Assembly: GCF_900099825.1 (NCBI RefSeq)
Contig: NZ_LT629693.1
Coordinates: 6,273,001-6,337,000 of the forward strand
Length of the DNA: 64,000 nt
Origin: Bradyrhizobium ottawaense
GTDB lineage: Bacteria > Pseudomonadota > Alphaproteobacteria > Rhizobiales > Xanthobacteraceae
Direction of reading: 5' to 3'
The notes under the pieces are model-generated. The model did not search any database. It saw nothing but the letters and a program-made list of their open reading frames with translations, and was not told the DNA's origin. The translations under genes and the position numbers were made by a program. Positions 37,081 to 46,114 of the stretch are shown here, in pieces; positions within the stretch are counted from its first letter, which is position 1; each line of letters begins with the position of its first letter.

Positions 37081-38055
37081 CTAGATCTCCGCTCGCGAAT
37101 GCCACTGCCACGCGGAGTCAATGATTGACTTGAAGTCATGCTGGGGACTCCAGCCCAATATCTTGCCAGCGACAGAATTATCGGCGACTAGTTCGGGAGG
37201 ATCACCGTCTCGCCGTAAGGCACGCTCGATCGGTAGGGGCTTTCCGGATACGCTTTCCACTGCCTCGATGAGTTCTTTGACGCTGGTTCCTTTTCCGGTT
37301 CCCAAGTTGAGCGAAATGCTTTTGCCTCCCGATAGCAGATATTTTACTGCGCGAACGTGGGCGTCCGCCAGATCCATCACATGGACGTAATCGCGAATGC
37401 ATGTGCCGTCCGAGGTGGGGTAGTCTGATCCAAATATTTTGAAGTGAGACCTCATGCCTTTGGCGGCCTCGATCGCCAGCGGAATTACGTGTGTTTCGGG
37501 ATCGTGCCATTCTCCCAGGGCATTTTTTGGCTCCGCCCCGGCGGCATTGAAGTATCTGAGGCAAACCGATCTGAACTCCTTATACTTGCTGAGTTCTGCC
37601 AGTATCTGTTCGACAATCAGCTTGCTTCGGCCATAGGGGCTGATCGGAAGTTGTGGGTGCGATTCCGACATAGGAGTGTGAGCGGGGATGCCATAGGTTG
37701 CGCAGGTCGACGAAAAAACCAGCGCGTCGACGCCGGCACTGAGGGCGGCCGCCAGAAGTGTCAGTGATCCCGAGATGTTATTGTCAAAAAATGCGATGGG
37801 ATTTGAGATTGAGTCGCTGACTTCGATTAGTCCTGCAAAGTGAATGATTGCCGCGGGACGATACGCAAGGAAAATTTCATCGAGGCGTCGTCGATCACGT
37901 ACATCACCCTTTTCAAATGGCCCCCATCGCACAAATTCGAGGTGCCCGTTTGTGAGGTTGTCGAGGACGATCGGTGTAAAACCCTCACGGGACAAGGCCA
38001 AACAGGTGTGAGACCCGATATATCCGGCACCCCCAGTTACAAGGATGTTATGCAT
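37081..38055 (-). CDS. galE: UDP-glucose 4-epimerase
   Basis: 324 residues, complete. NAD-binding GGAGYIGSHTCLALSREG at the start; catalytic Ser in SSTCATYG and the Tyr-Lys pair in YGRSK; FNAAGA and RDYVHVMDLADAH are GalE hallmarks. It interconverts UDP-glucose and UDP-galactose for surface polysaccharide and feeds the glycosyltransferases upstream in the window. The stop codon is TAG, followed in frame by a PEP-CTERM tail. Confidence 0.93.
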   Translation of the reverse strand: MHNILVTGGAGYIGSHTCLALSREGFTPIVLDNLTNGHLEFVRWGPFEKGDVRDRRRLDEIFLAYRPAAIIHFAGLIEVSDSISNPIAFFDNNISGSLTLLAAALSAGVDALVFSSTCATYGIPAHTPMSESHPQLPISPYGRSKLIVEQILAELSKYKEFRSVCLRYFNAAGAEPKNALGEWHDPETHVIPLAIEAAKGMRSHFKIFGSDYPTSDGTCIRDYVHVMDLADAHVRAVKYLLSGGKSISLNLGTGKGTSVKELIEAVESVSGKPLPIERALRRDGDPPELVADNSVAGKILGWSPQHDFKSIIDSAWQWHSRAEI

Positions 38056-38154
38056 TGCTGGCTTCCTTCAAGGATCGGTCCTGCCGAACTGCAACAGCGC
38101 AGCGAGCTCGCGCCTGATAGGCGCGATCTTGGAAATTGGAGTCCCGGTGTTCGG

Positions 38155-38244
38155 CTAAAGCTGAAGCAGGACGAGCCCTACTGAAAATAGCAACCAAACC
38201 AAGGTTCCGAAAACAAGCTCAAAGGTCTCATCATCTAATGCCAT
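38155..38244 (-). CDS. 29-residue membrane microprotein
   Basis: MALDDETFELVFG then one helix (TLVWLLFSVGLVLLQL). It lies upstream of galE on the same strand. No strong Shine-Dalgarno; supported only by the clean acidic-helix design. Confidence 0.35.
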   Translation of the reverse strand: MALDDETFELVFGTLVWLLFSVGLVLLQL

Positions 38245-38367
38245 TGCTTATGTCTTTTCGTGTATCCGGTTCATCGGTCAATTCATATCAGAAGCGGCTC
38301 GCCTTGGAAGATTGAGCGTGGCCAAGCTGCAAACTCAAACGATGCGACGCGCAGACGAGCGGTCGGC

Positions 38368-38727
38368 CTAACTGGTTCGACCAGGTTTTGATTGCAAGAT
38401 GATTGTTCCAATCTGGCTAACCCAGACGCCGACGCAGCCACCCAGCGCTTTGACCATGGCATCGAGAATACGACCGTGACGGTCCGGCGTTAACAGTTGC
38501 ATCGCTTCCAAACCGAATGAGGATCCAACAATTACAGCCGCAATCACCCATAGGCGCTTGGGATACCCCACTCCAAGAGCTAGTCCTGCCAATCCAAAGG
38601 CGACAAAATGCTCTAACTGAGCATTGTTAACAGCAACCACGGGGCGAGCTTCAATGGGTGATAATGTTGCATATGCGATAAATGCGAGTGTCAGCCAACC
38701 AATAATGCTCGATATCTGCCTAATCAT
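38368..38727 (-). CDS. VanZ-like membrane protein
   Basis: 119 residues, four hydrophobic helices. YATLSPIEARP, the HFVAFGLAGLALG helix, then EAMQLLTPDRHGRILDAMVKALGG follow the VanZ pattern (conserved E..Q, P.R and D). The family includes glycopeptide-resistance VanZ, but most rhizobial members are of unknown role and often lie near polysaccharide genes, as here. Confidence 0.7.
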   Translation of the reverse strand: MIRQISSIIGWLTLAFIAYATLSPIEARPVVAVNNAQLEHFVAFGLAGLALGVGYPKRLWVIAAVIVGSSFGLEAMQLLTPDRHGRILDAMVKALGGCVGVWVSQIGTIILQSKPGRTS

Positions 38728-38867
38728 CGAAGATAACTAGACTAAAATCACAGAGATCTCAACGCCTGCTTCTCTTCCAATACCCGGCGGCGTGACCTCG
38801 AAACATGCCTTAACCCAATTCCCCCCAAAATCGATCCGTTCGCAAAGACGGTCCCGATCGACGGATA

Positions 38868-39035
38868 TCACTCGTCCAGAATCCAGATTCCCTTGGCATT
38901 TAGTGCTTCGATCAGCCGCTCAATATCTGCCTGGTTCGCTGTGGGCGGCACCAATTCGTCGATCTGCACAAATGTAATTTGCCCACTTTCCTGGGCGAGA
39001 ATAACCATCTTTCGAACGATTTCCGACCAATCCAT
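38868..39035 (-). CDS. Stand-alone sigma-70 region 1.1-like microprotein
   Basis: 55 residues from ATG 39035 with GGGGAG four bases upstream. WSEIVRKMVILAQESGQITFVQIDEL, then ADIERLIEALNAKGIWILDE, has the three-helix layout of sigma-70 region 1.1 (G-x-[IL]-T-[FY]-x-[QE]-[IL] then a Leu-rich helix and GI). In full sigma factors this acidic domain blocks free sigma from DNA and occupies the polymerase cleft. A solitary copy could act as a polymerase-binding modulator; this role is inferred. Confidence 0.55.
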   Translation of the reverse strand: MDWSEIVRKMVILAQESGQITFVQIDELVPPTANQADIERLIEALNAKGIWILDE

Positions 39036-39380
39036 CTGCTCCCCTTGGACGAGGCAACCGAATTAAAGCGGCGGTCAGCAACAGTATTATCGGTGACACG
39101 AAGTTGAGGTCGCTTCCGCCACCCCGTCAATCTAAAGTCAATTGTGGCTGTCCCTACGATACGCGAAAGCTCGAGAGAATTACAGGGGCGGGCTGGAGTT
39201 TAATGACCGAGGCCGGAGCGTGCCCACAAGCGCTGCTCACGTTGCTGGGCGCAGACCAATCCGGCAGTGAATGCTGCCTGAGCGCCTTTCACGACTGCAT
39301 AACATTCTTCGAACGGTTTATTTTCGTATGATGATATTGGCGCGTCTGGAGGTGGTTCTCGAATCTGCTTTCAACCTGCT
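39036..39380. other. Intergenic, no gene recognised
   Basis: Short frames only; nothing supported. Confidence 0.3.
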
Positions 39381-39563
39381 CTATTGCGAGAGCTTCTTGT
39401 AAATCCATCGGCGGCCATCATGACGGCGCCAAACGCGACCCCAAGCTAGTCGCCCCGTAATCGTCCGCCGCGGCATGAGAACAGTCCAGACGTGCCAAGT
39501 GGTTGCCCATTCCGGCTTGGATCCGTTTACGATACGCAGCACGTCGTCCTGGCCAAAACTCAT
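39381..39563 (-). CDS. Small basic conserved hypothetical protein
   Basis: 60 residues from MSFGQDDVLRIVNG. It is Trp/Arg-rich: EWATTWHVWTVLMPRRTITGRLAWGRVWRRHDGRRWIYKK is split over two beta-strand-like blocks. I recall similar small proteins in Bradyrhizobium but no function. Confidence 0.5.
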   Translation of the reverse strand: MSFGQDDVLRIVNGSKPEWATTWHVWTVLMPRRTITGRLAWGRVWRRHDGRRWIYKKLSQ

Positions 39564-40008
39564 CTTCGATTCCACTAATCAGGCAAAACCGCAAAGCGTA
39601 ATATGATCGTCTGACGGCCGTGCTGGGGCAGCGCCGTGCCGAGAAATTGTCTGTGACCTATCTTATCGTGTCGACCTGCCGTCGCCACCACTCTCGAATG
39701 TTAAGCTAAAGCGTTAAGCCTACCGGGCGGCCAGCTATGTCCGTCGAGAGAATGCAAGTTCTTCTGAGAAGAACAAGACGTTTGGTTAAAGGTCGAGACG
39801 GTCGGGCCTGTAACAAGCAGGCAGTGCAAGATCGATCGAGAAACAGCATGGACAAGTTGGCTGCAGGGCGGGCCAAATTGGACTGTTTTGAACTTGCCAA
39901 ATCACCGCTTCGGAGAAAGCAGTTTCGGGACATCAAGCGAGTCTAGGTCCCTAAAAGCAGGCAGCGCGTCAGAGCTTTGTCTGATTCACAATGATAAGTC
40001 GGAAAATT
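39564..40008. other. Intergenic with one weak frame
   Basis: A 69-codon plus frame (39737-39946; basic, SVERMQVLLRRTRRLVKGRDG) lacks a Shine-Dalgarno; it may be a gene but I cannot support it. Otherwise nothing is seen. Confidence 0.25.
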
Positions 40009-40040
40009 GAGAAGAAGCCGCTTTTGAGCGGCTTCTTCTC
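40009..40040. terminator. Bidirectional hairpin terminator
   Basis: A perfect 14-bp inverted repeat, GAGAAGAAGCCGCT-TTTG-AGCGGCTTCTTCTC. It follows the H-NS-like gene on the minus strand (32 bp after its stop) and ends anything transcribed from the left. Confidence 0.7.
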
Positions 40041-40072
40041 TTTCGAGATCGGCTTGCGATTTCCCAGATGGC

Positions 40073-40402
40073 TTAAGCTGCTGCCTTGGATGGGCGGATT
40101 CGAAAATCTTCGATTCGCTTTCCCGACTTTAGCTGCGTGCTTAGCCAGCGCGGCCGTTTACCGCGTCCCGCCCACGTCTGTGTCGGTTCTTTTGGATTCC
40201 TGAATTTTGGAATAACCGGTGGGTATGGTCTTCGCTCAGGTGCGGGGGTTGACTGCTCTGGATGCGCCTTCCTGAGTGCATTCAGGCGCAGTTCAAGCAT
40301 TTGCGTCTCTGCAGCCAACTTCTGCGCCAATTTTGCAGCGATGCTTTCGTGAAGCAACCACAGTCGGTCGGTTGATAGTGATTTAAGGTAAGCCTGCTTC
40401 AT
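40073..40402 (-). CDS. H-NS family DNA-binding protein
   Basis: 109 residues from MKQAYLKSL. The N-terminal helix-rich oligomerisation half (DRLWLLHESIAAKLAQKLAAETQMLELRLNAL) is followed by a linker and the C-terminal DNA-binding motif YPPVIPKFRNPKEPTQTWAGRGKRPRWL plus a final SGKRIEDFRI. It binds AT-rich DNA and silences acquired genes. The AT-rich leaders of the PEP-CTERM array are obvious candidate targets, by inference only. Confidence 0.85.
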   Translation of the reverse strand: MKQAYLKSLSTDRLWLLHESIAAKLAQKLAAETQMLELRLNALRKAHPEQSTPAPERRPYPPVIPKFRNPKEPTQTWAGRGKRPRWLSTQLKSGKRIEDFRIRPSKAAA

Positions 40403-40641
40403 GAAGATCCCCAATCATGATTGCGAATGGAGCTGTCATGAAATATGTGCGGAGTGGTCAAATAAGGCCTCCGATGTGCAAATTTGAAGGCAGAATGTGG
40501 CGAGCATTGGTTTTGCGCGTTGCGTCGTTTTCCGACGCGGGGCGCTCTATGCGTCCAGCTGGTCGGTATCGCTACACCGGCGACTGCTCGCAGACTGTAG
40601 CCTGAAGGCGCAACTGTTTTTCAAGCATTTTGGAAACGGGT

Positions 40642-40749
40642 TTAATCCGTAATCCAGGGTCCGGTCCGCTTCTTCAAGTGCCGTTCAAAACACCACATGA
40701 AGCCAGCAAGCGTGACAAAGACGATAGCAAAAGCAAAGAACCAGAGCAT
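40642..40749 (-). CDS. 35-residue membrane microprotein, paralogue of 29971
   Basis: One helix (LWFFAFAIVFVTLAGFMW) and the ending CFERHLKKRTGPWITD. Same length and same W-x-FERHL-x-K-x-x-GPWI end as the peptide at 29971, although elsewhere they differ. Confidence 0.6.
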   Translation of the reverse strand: MLWFFAFAIVFVTLAGFMWCFERHLKKRTGPWITD

Positions 40750-40979
40750 ACTGACCTCTTACCGGTCGTAAAGGCGCAGATCCGCCAAGCAGATGACCGT
40801 CCGAGATGTTGTCGCGGCCGACGCAGCGGGCGTCGCGGAACCTCCCGGCGCAAGAGAGGTAACGAATAACGGCTCCAAGGCCACAGGATTCGCACGTTAA
40901 GCTTGACGTGGCCGCAGGCCACTTCGAATCTGCAAGTTGATTGCCTGCGATGCACGTCAGATCGGCTACCCTAACCAAG

Positions 40980-41135
40980 GCGGGCCGCCTTCACGAGGGA
41001 AGCGACCTGAAGTTTGTCTTCATCGCGAACCATCGGGCCAGCGGCGCGACCATGCTATGCGATGGAGGTCCCGGTCTGTTTCCATGCCTGCCCGATCGCT
41101 CCGCGCCAGATCCCGAAGCGATGAAGCGGTTTGCC
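40980..41135 (+). mobile_element. IS3-family relic (orfB start)
   Basis: A plus-strand trace of orfB: EGSDLKFVFIANHRASGATMLCDGG, then in a shifted frame LRARSRSDEAV, corresponding to the family's SARSRSDE segment. Frameshifts and absence of the core make it a fossil. Confidence 0.55.
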
Positions 41136-41276
41136 ACGTCGACTTGATCGAACTTAGTCGCTATCCGCTACGTCCAGGCTTACTGCTTGCGATGACCGCA
41201 GCGCTGACGTGCGATCAACGCCAGGTCATCGAAACGTTGCTCGCAAAACCTGAGCGGGCCAGCAGCCGCGCCGCAG

Positions 41277-42851
41277 CTAATGCAGTCCCGCGCGGCGAAA
41301 ACCTTCCAGATAATGCTCGCGATCGGCGTCAAGCTTCCACGGCAGTTGGGTCGCGATCCAGGCCAGCGAAATATTCGGCTGGGTCCGGCGCAATTCCGCC
41401 AACGCCGCCTTGGCGACGTCGATCTGACCGGCCATGCCGGCCGCGACCGTCAGCACGCGGTAGGCGCCGGTGAGATCGCCACGTTGCCGGGTCGCCTCAC
41501 GCGCCAGCGTCATCGCTTCACTATAATTCTTTCCGACGAACTGGGCGTAGGCAGCGACGCCGTGATAGATCGCCGAAGACGGGTCGCGCGGGCTCTGGCG
41601 AATGGCGCGTTGCGCGGCGGCATAGGCGTCCTGCCAGCGACCGCTATAGCACAGCGCCAAAGCGTAGTAGCCTTGCGCCAGCGAGAAATTGGGGTTGAGC
41701 TGCAGCGCCCGTTCAAACTCGGACAGCGAATCGTCGAGCCGCCGGGTCGAGAAATAGACGCTGCCGAGCGCGGTATGCGCCCAGGCGTCCTCGCTGTCGG
41801 CCGAGACGGCCGCCAACGCCGCCCGCTCGGCGGTGGGCGCGGCGGATGCGATATCGGTCCATCCCAGATGCACGCCGAACATCTGGTTGGTCGCGATCAA
41901 GGCCTGCGCCTGACCGTAGTTCGGATCGATCGCGATCGCGTTTTCCAGCAAGGCCTGCGCGGCGGCACTGTCCGTTCGCGTTACCCGCCAGTGATGCGAC
42001 AGCGCCCGCATCACCAGATCCCAGGCGTCCACGTTGTTCGGGGGCTTGCGCCGGCTGCGAAAATTTTCCGCGGCATAGATCTGCGGCTCGATCGCCATCA
42101 CGATGGCGTCGGTGATCTCGTCCTGCACGGCAAACACGTCGGTCAGGTTGCGGTCGTAATGCTCCGCCCAGATGTGGCTGCCGGTCGCGGTGTCGTTGAG
42201 CTGCGCGGTGATGCGTACCCGATCGCCGCTCTTTCGCACGCTGCCCTCGACGACGTAGCGCACGCCGAGTTCGGCGGCGATCTGCCGCATGTGCACCGCC
42301 TTGCCCTTGTAGGTGAACGACGAGTTGCGCGCGATCACGAAGAACCAGCGCAATTTCGACAGCGCGGTGATGATGTCCTCGCTGATGCCGTCGGAAAAAT
42401 ATTCCTGTTCCTGGTCGTCGCTCATGTTGTCGAACGGTAGTACGGCGATCGCCGGCCGGTCCGGCAGCGCTAACACCGGCCGCGGCTGTGCGGCGCCTTC
42501 CTGCAGTGCGGCGGCGGGCGGACCGCCGTCCGAATGCTTGTTCACGGCGCCGACGAAGCGAAGGCCCTTGCGTGGAAAGGTCCGGATCAGCTTCTGCTCC
42601 TTGCCGTTGTCGCCGACGGCGTTTCGGGCGGCGTTGATGCGGCTGTCGAGCGTCGAATCCGACACGATCCGGCCGCCCCACACCAGCGCAATGAGATCGT
42701 CCCTGCTGACGACCTGATCGCGGTGTTTCAAGAGATGGACGAGCAGATCGAACACCTGCGGCTGCGTCGCGACCAGCTCGCTGCCGCGCCGCAACTCGCG
42801 ACGGCTGGTATCGAGGGTGTGATTATCAAAGCTGAATGTCACGTGCGTCAT
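41277..42851 (-). CDS. Winged-helix/TPR regulator (CadC/adenylate-cyclase-associated type)
   Basis: 524 residues. Residues 1-100 form an OmpR/PhoB-type winged helix (VFDLLVHLLKHRDQVVSRDDLIALVWGGRIVSDSTLDSRI). A middle domain has the IAVLPFDNMSDD ... YFSDGISEDIITALSKLR ... GVRYVVEGSVRKSGDRVRI signature, and the C-terminal half holds TPR-like repeats. There is no membrane helix and no cyclase domain. Such genes are common in Bradyrhizobium and probably regulate a neighbouring operon; it is divergent from mddA. Confidence 0.85.
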   Translation of the reverse strand: MTHVTFSFDNHTLDTSRRELRRGSELVATQPQVFDLLVHLLKHRDQVVSRDDLIALVWGGRIVSDSTLDSRINAARNAVGDNGKEQKLIRTFPRKGLRFVGAVNKHSDGGPPAAALQEGAAQPRPVLALPDRPAIAVLPFDNMSDDQEQEYFSDGISEDIITALSKLRWFFVIARNSSFTYKGKAVHMRQIAAELGVRYVVEGSVRKSGDRVRITAQLNDTATGSHIWAEHYDRNLTDVFAVQDEITDAIVMAIEPQIYAAENFRSRRKPPNNVDAWDLVMRALSHHWRVTRTDSAAAQALLENAIAIDPNYGQAQALIATNQMFGVHLGWTDIASAAPTAERAALAAVSADSEDAWAHTALGSVYFSTRRLDDSLSEFERALQLNPNFSLAQGYYALALCYSGRWQDAYAAAQRAIRQSPRDPSSAIYHGVAAYAQFVGKNYSEAMTLAREATRQRGDLTGAYRVLTVAAGMAGQIDVAKAALAELRRTQPNISLAWIATQLPWKLDADREHYLEGFRRAGLH

Positions 42852-42967
42852 CGTATCTTTCTCAGGAAATAATCAAGTCAACCTCAAGCAACAGGCAAAG
42901 TCTTCCGGTCGTGTATCCCGCATAAACCGGGAGTTGCGATCCAATTGCCTGCAGCGGAGACATTTTT

Positions 42968-43744
42968 ATGGCCGAAATCCACGCTCTTGGCCCGGCGGCG
43001 CCGGGAAATCGAATGCTCAAATTGACTGCATTTCTATTCGGCGCTGTGGCCTATCTCACATTTCTCTTCACGATTCTGTACGCCATCGGCTTCGTCGCGG
43101 GCCTTGTCGTGCCGAAAGCCATCGATACCGGCGCGAAATCGACCGTATTTGAAGCGCTCGCGATCAACCTCGCGCTGATGTCGTTGTTTGCCGTCCAACA
43201 CAGCGTGATGGCGCGCAAATCCTTTAAACAATGGTGGACGCGGTTTATTCCCAAGCCGGTCGAGCGCAGCACCTATGTGCTGCTCGCAAGCCTGACGCTG
43301 CTCCTGCTGTTCTGGCAGTGGCGTCCGATGCCGGCGGTGATCTGGCACGTCGAGGAGCCGGAAATGGCCGCGGTGATTAGCGGATTGTCGTTCGTCGGCT
43401 GGGTGATCGTTTTCACCAGCACCTTCCTGATCAATCACTTCGAATTGTTCGGATTGCATCAGGTTGCCAACCATCTTGCCGGGCGGGAGATGTCGCCGCC
43501 GGTGTTCCGGACGCCGCTGCTCTACAATTTCGTGCGGCATCCGATTTACCTCGGCTTCATCATCGCGTTCTGGGCGGCGCCGACGATGACCGCGGGACAC
43601 CTGCTGTTTGCGGCGGTGACCACGGCCTACATCTTCGTCGGAATTCTGCTAGAAGAACGCGATCTCACCGCGATGTTCGGTGACGACTACCGCCGTTACC
43701 GGGAGCGGGTTTCGATGCTGCTGCCGTGGCGGAAACTGATCTGA
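42968..43744 (+). CDS. mddA: Methanethiol S-methyltransferase (MddA)
   Basis: 258 residues with five or six membrane helices. AVQHSVMARKSFK, FELFGLHQVANHLAGREM, FVRHPIYLGFIIAFW and EERDLTAMFGDDYRRYRERVSMLLP are the isoprenylcysteine-methyltransferase/NnrU-like features of MddA. The enzyme uses S-adenosylmethionine to convert methanethiol to dimethyl sulfide; homologues in Bradyrhizobium were reported active. The start may instead be MLKLTAFLF at 43013. The GFA gene follows after 36 bp. Confidence 0.75.
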   Translation: MAEIHALGPAAPGNRMLKLTAFLFGAVAYLTFLFTILYAIGFVAGLVVPKAIDTGAKSTVFEALAINLALMSLFAVQHSVMARKSFKQWWTRFIPKPVERSTYVLLASLTLLLLFWQWRPMPAVIWHVEEPEMAAVISGLSFVGWVIVFTSTFLINHFELFGLHQVANHLAGREMSPPVFRTPLLYNFVRHPIYLGFIIAFWAAPTMTAGHLLFAAVTTAYIFVGILLEERDLTAMFGDDYRRYRERVSMLLPWRKLI

Positions 43745-43780
43745 AAGGCTCTCAAATTGTCCCTAGGGAGATATGAAATC

Positions 43781-44203
43781 ATGAAACATACTGGAAGCTG
43801 CTTTTGCGGCGCGGTCGAAGTGCAGGTCTCCGGTTCGCCGGAAGGCATGGGCTACTGCCACTGCCAGTCGTGCCGGTCGTGGTCCGGCGGGCCTGTGAAT
43901 GCCTTTACCCTGTGGAAGCCGGAAGCGGTGCAGGTTACGTCCGGCGCGCAGCACGTTGCGACGTTCGAGAAGACGTCGATGAGTCAGCGCAAGTACTGCG
44001 CGAAGTGCGGCGGTCATCTGATGACCAATCATCCGACGCTCGGACTGGTCGACGTATTCGCGGCCACGCTTCCGACGCTGGCCTTTACGCCCGGCGTCCA
44101 CGTCAATTATGCCGAGACGGTGCTGCCGATGCGCGACGGTCTGCCTAAACTGAAGGATTTTCCTGCAGAGCTTGGTGGCTCCGGCGAAATGGTTACCGAA
44201 TAG
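43781..44203 (+). CDS. GFA (glutathione-dependent formaldehyde-activating)/CENP-V family protein
   Basis: 140 residues; AGGGAG precedes the ATG at 43781. The zinc-binding cysteines are all present: GSCFCGAVEV, YCHCQSC and YCAKCGGHLMTN. The family contains Gfa and many proteins of unverified activity. The short gap to mddA suggests co-transcription. A role in thiol or C1 metabolism is possible but not shown. Confidence 0.8.
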   Translation: MKHTGSCFCGAVEVQVSGSPEGMGYCHCQSCRSWSGGPVNAFTLWKPEAVQVTSGAQHVATFEKTSMSQRKYCAKCGGHLMTNHPTLGLVDVFAATLPTLAFTPGVHVNYAETVLPMRDGLPKLKDFPAELGGSGEMVTE

Positions 44204-44513
44204 GACCGGGTTCGCCGGCAACGGCGCGGCGAGCATTGACCGCTGCGCACTTATCGACGATCCGCACCGCCCGACTGCCTGGATAGACCCAGGGGTCGGG
44301 CGGCGGTGTTTTGGAGCGAACCTCACGGTTTGGCCCGGCGGCTGGCTGGGGCGGAGCGGTAAGTCGCGCGCCCGGTTTCGAGAGCTATGTCAGCGGCAAC
44401 TCCCGCCCTGCAAAATCGGGGTTTGGCGTTGTCCGCAGGCTTCCGCTAAAAGGCCGGGAAGCCGTATTTGCGGCGCTGGCCGCCAGTTTCGCCATGCAAA
44501 ACAATAAGAGGAA
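44204..44513. other. Intergenic, no gene recognised
   Basis: GC-rich; short overlapping frames without Shine-Dalgarno. ATAAGAGGAAATGCCC at the end is the leader of the CoA-transferase gene. Confidence 0.35.
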
Positions 44514-45785
44514 ATGCCCGAAATGACTGCAGGACCGCAATTGCCCGAGCGAACGCCGCGCGCAAAGGGCGAACCGACCGCCCTGGATGGTCTGCTGGTC
44601 GTCGACTTTACCCGCGTCGTTGCCGGTCCGGCCTGTACGCAAACGCTGGCCGATTTTGGCGCTGAGGTGATCAAGATCGAAAACCCGGACGGGGGCGACG
44701 ATACCCGCCACTACGAGCACGCGGAAATCGGCGGCGAGAGCGCGGCCTTTATCAGTCTCAATCGCAACAAGCGCGGCATTGCGCTCGATTTCACCAACCC
44801 GGCAGCGCTGGAGCTGGCGCGCCAGCTGATCGCGAAAGCCGATGTGGTGGTGGAGAATTTCTCCGGCGGCGTGATGAAGAAATACGGGCTCGACTACGCC
44901 TCGGTTGCGCCGACCAATCCGCGCCTGATCTATTGCTCGATCTCGGCCTATGGCCGCAAAGGCGAGTTCGCCCTGCGCCCGGGCTTCGACCCGATCACGC
45001 AAGCCGAAAGCGGCTTCATGTCGCTCAATGGCTTTCCGGATGGTGAGCCGGTCCGTACCGGATCGCCGATCGTCGACATGGCGACCGGCATGTCGGCCTG
45101 CAACGCGATCCTGCTGGCGTTGATTGCCCGCGACCGGCTCGGCCGTGGCCAGCAGGTCGAGGTCGCACTGATCGACACCGCCGTGGCGTTGACCGGTTTT
45201 TACGGCATGGCCTATCTGATCAGCGGCGAAAACCCGGGCCGTTTCGGCAATTCGCCGAACGGCTCGCCCACCGTTGGCGTTTACCAGGCATCCGACGGGC
45301 CGCTCTACATGGCCTGCGCCAATGATCGGCTCTACCGCCGTCTGGTGACGGACGTGCTCGATCGCCCCGACCTCGTCACCGATCCGGAATTCGCCCATCG
45401 GAAGAACCGAACCGCCAACAGGGAAAAGCTGCGGGGCATCATTGCCGGCATTTTTGCCAGCGACACGCTCGAGCACTGGATGGCGAAGATGAAAAAGGCC
45501 AACATTCCCGTCGGCTATCTCCGGACCGTGGAACAAGGCTTCAACTCGCCGGAAGTGCGCGGTCGCGATCGCCTCAGCCAGATCCCGCATCCGACCGCGG
45601 GTTCGGTGCCGAACATCGAGACGCCGCTGCATATGAGCTTGACGCCGTCGATCGATCCCGTGGCAGCGCCGCTGCTCGGTGAGCACACCAGGGAAGTGCT
45701 GCGCAACACCCTCGGCTACGACGACCGCAGTATCGCTGCTTTGGCCGAGGCGGGGGCTTTCGGCAAGGCCGGAAATACCGACTGA
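44514..45785 (+). CDS. Class III CoA-transferase (CaiB/BaiF family)
   Basis: 423 residues with AGGAAA upstream. LDGLLVVDFTRVVAGPACTQTLADFGAEVIKIENPDGGDDTR is the family N-terminus. The catalytic Asp is likely in GSPIVDMATGM (near 180). NPGRFGNSPNGSPTVGVYQASDGPLYMA completes the pattern. It moves CoA between carboxylic acids such as formyl/oxalyl or succinyl donors. The substrate cannot be told. It is a single gene. Confidence 0.88.
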   Translation: MPEMTAGPQLPERTPRAKGEPTALDGLLVVDFTRVVAGPACTQTLADFGAEVIKIENPDGGDDTRHYEHAEIGGESAAFISLNRNKRGIALDFTNPAALELARQLIAKADVVVENFSGGVMKKYGLDYASVAPTNPRLIYCSISAYGRKGEFALRPGFDPITQAESGFMSLNGFPDGEPVRTGSPIVDMATGMSACNAILLALIARDRLGRGQQVEVALIDTAVALTGFYGMAYLISGENPGRFGNSPNGSPTVGVYQASDGPLYMACANDRLYRRLVTDVLDRPDLVTDPEFAHRKNRTANREKLRGIIAGIFASDTLEHWMAKMKKANIPVGYLRTVEQGFNSPEVRGRDRLSQIPHPTAGSVPNIETPLHMSLTPSIDPVAAPLLGEHTREVLRNTLGYDDRSIAALAEAGAFGKAGNTD

Positions 45786-45970
45786 GCAGAAGCGATTTGC
45801 AGGCGAGGTAGGGGCAGTCAGACTCCGCCGAGCCTGCGCAACCATATTTTTTCCCGTTGAAGGGCGGCCGCGGTGCGGGGGGCGCGCGGTCACGAAGTTC
45901 CCTTGTGTTAGTCCTTAAAATGCGCCGAACTCTGACGTTTTTGGCCACAATCGAAATCGACGCTGGCGCC

Positions 45971-46081
45971 ATGAAAACGCTGGCCTTCATCACGGTTCTT
46001 GCGCTGCTCACGATTTCCGGGGCGGCCTATACCGACCAGCTTTTCATGACCGATCAGCGCACGACACAAGGGGCGAACTGA
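45971..46081 (+). CDS. 36-residue exported peptide
   Basis: MKTLAFITVLALLTISGAAY is a signal-peptide or membrane helix, followed by a short polar end (DQLFMTDQRTTQGAN). A second 42-residue membrane gene follows 33 bp later. Confidence 0.45.
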   Translation: MKTLAFITVLALLTISGAAYTDQLFMTDQRTTQGAN

Positions 46082-46114
46082 ATTCGCGCCTGAAGCACCT
46101 TGGGGACGACATTC

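Noticed and set aside
41280..42440. 386-codon plus-strand open frame
   Set aside because: Antisense shadow of the winged-helix/TPR gene, produced by GC-rich codon use.
44385..45893. 502-codon minus-strand open frame
   Set aside because: Antisense to the CoA-transferase, no motifs of its own.
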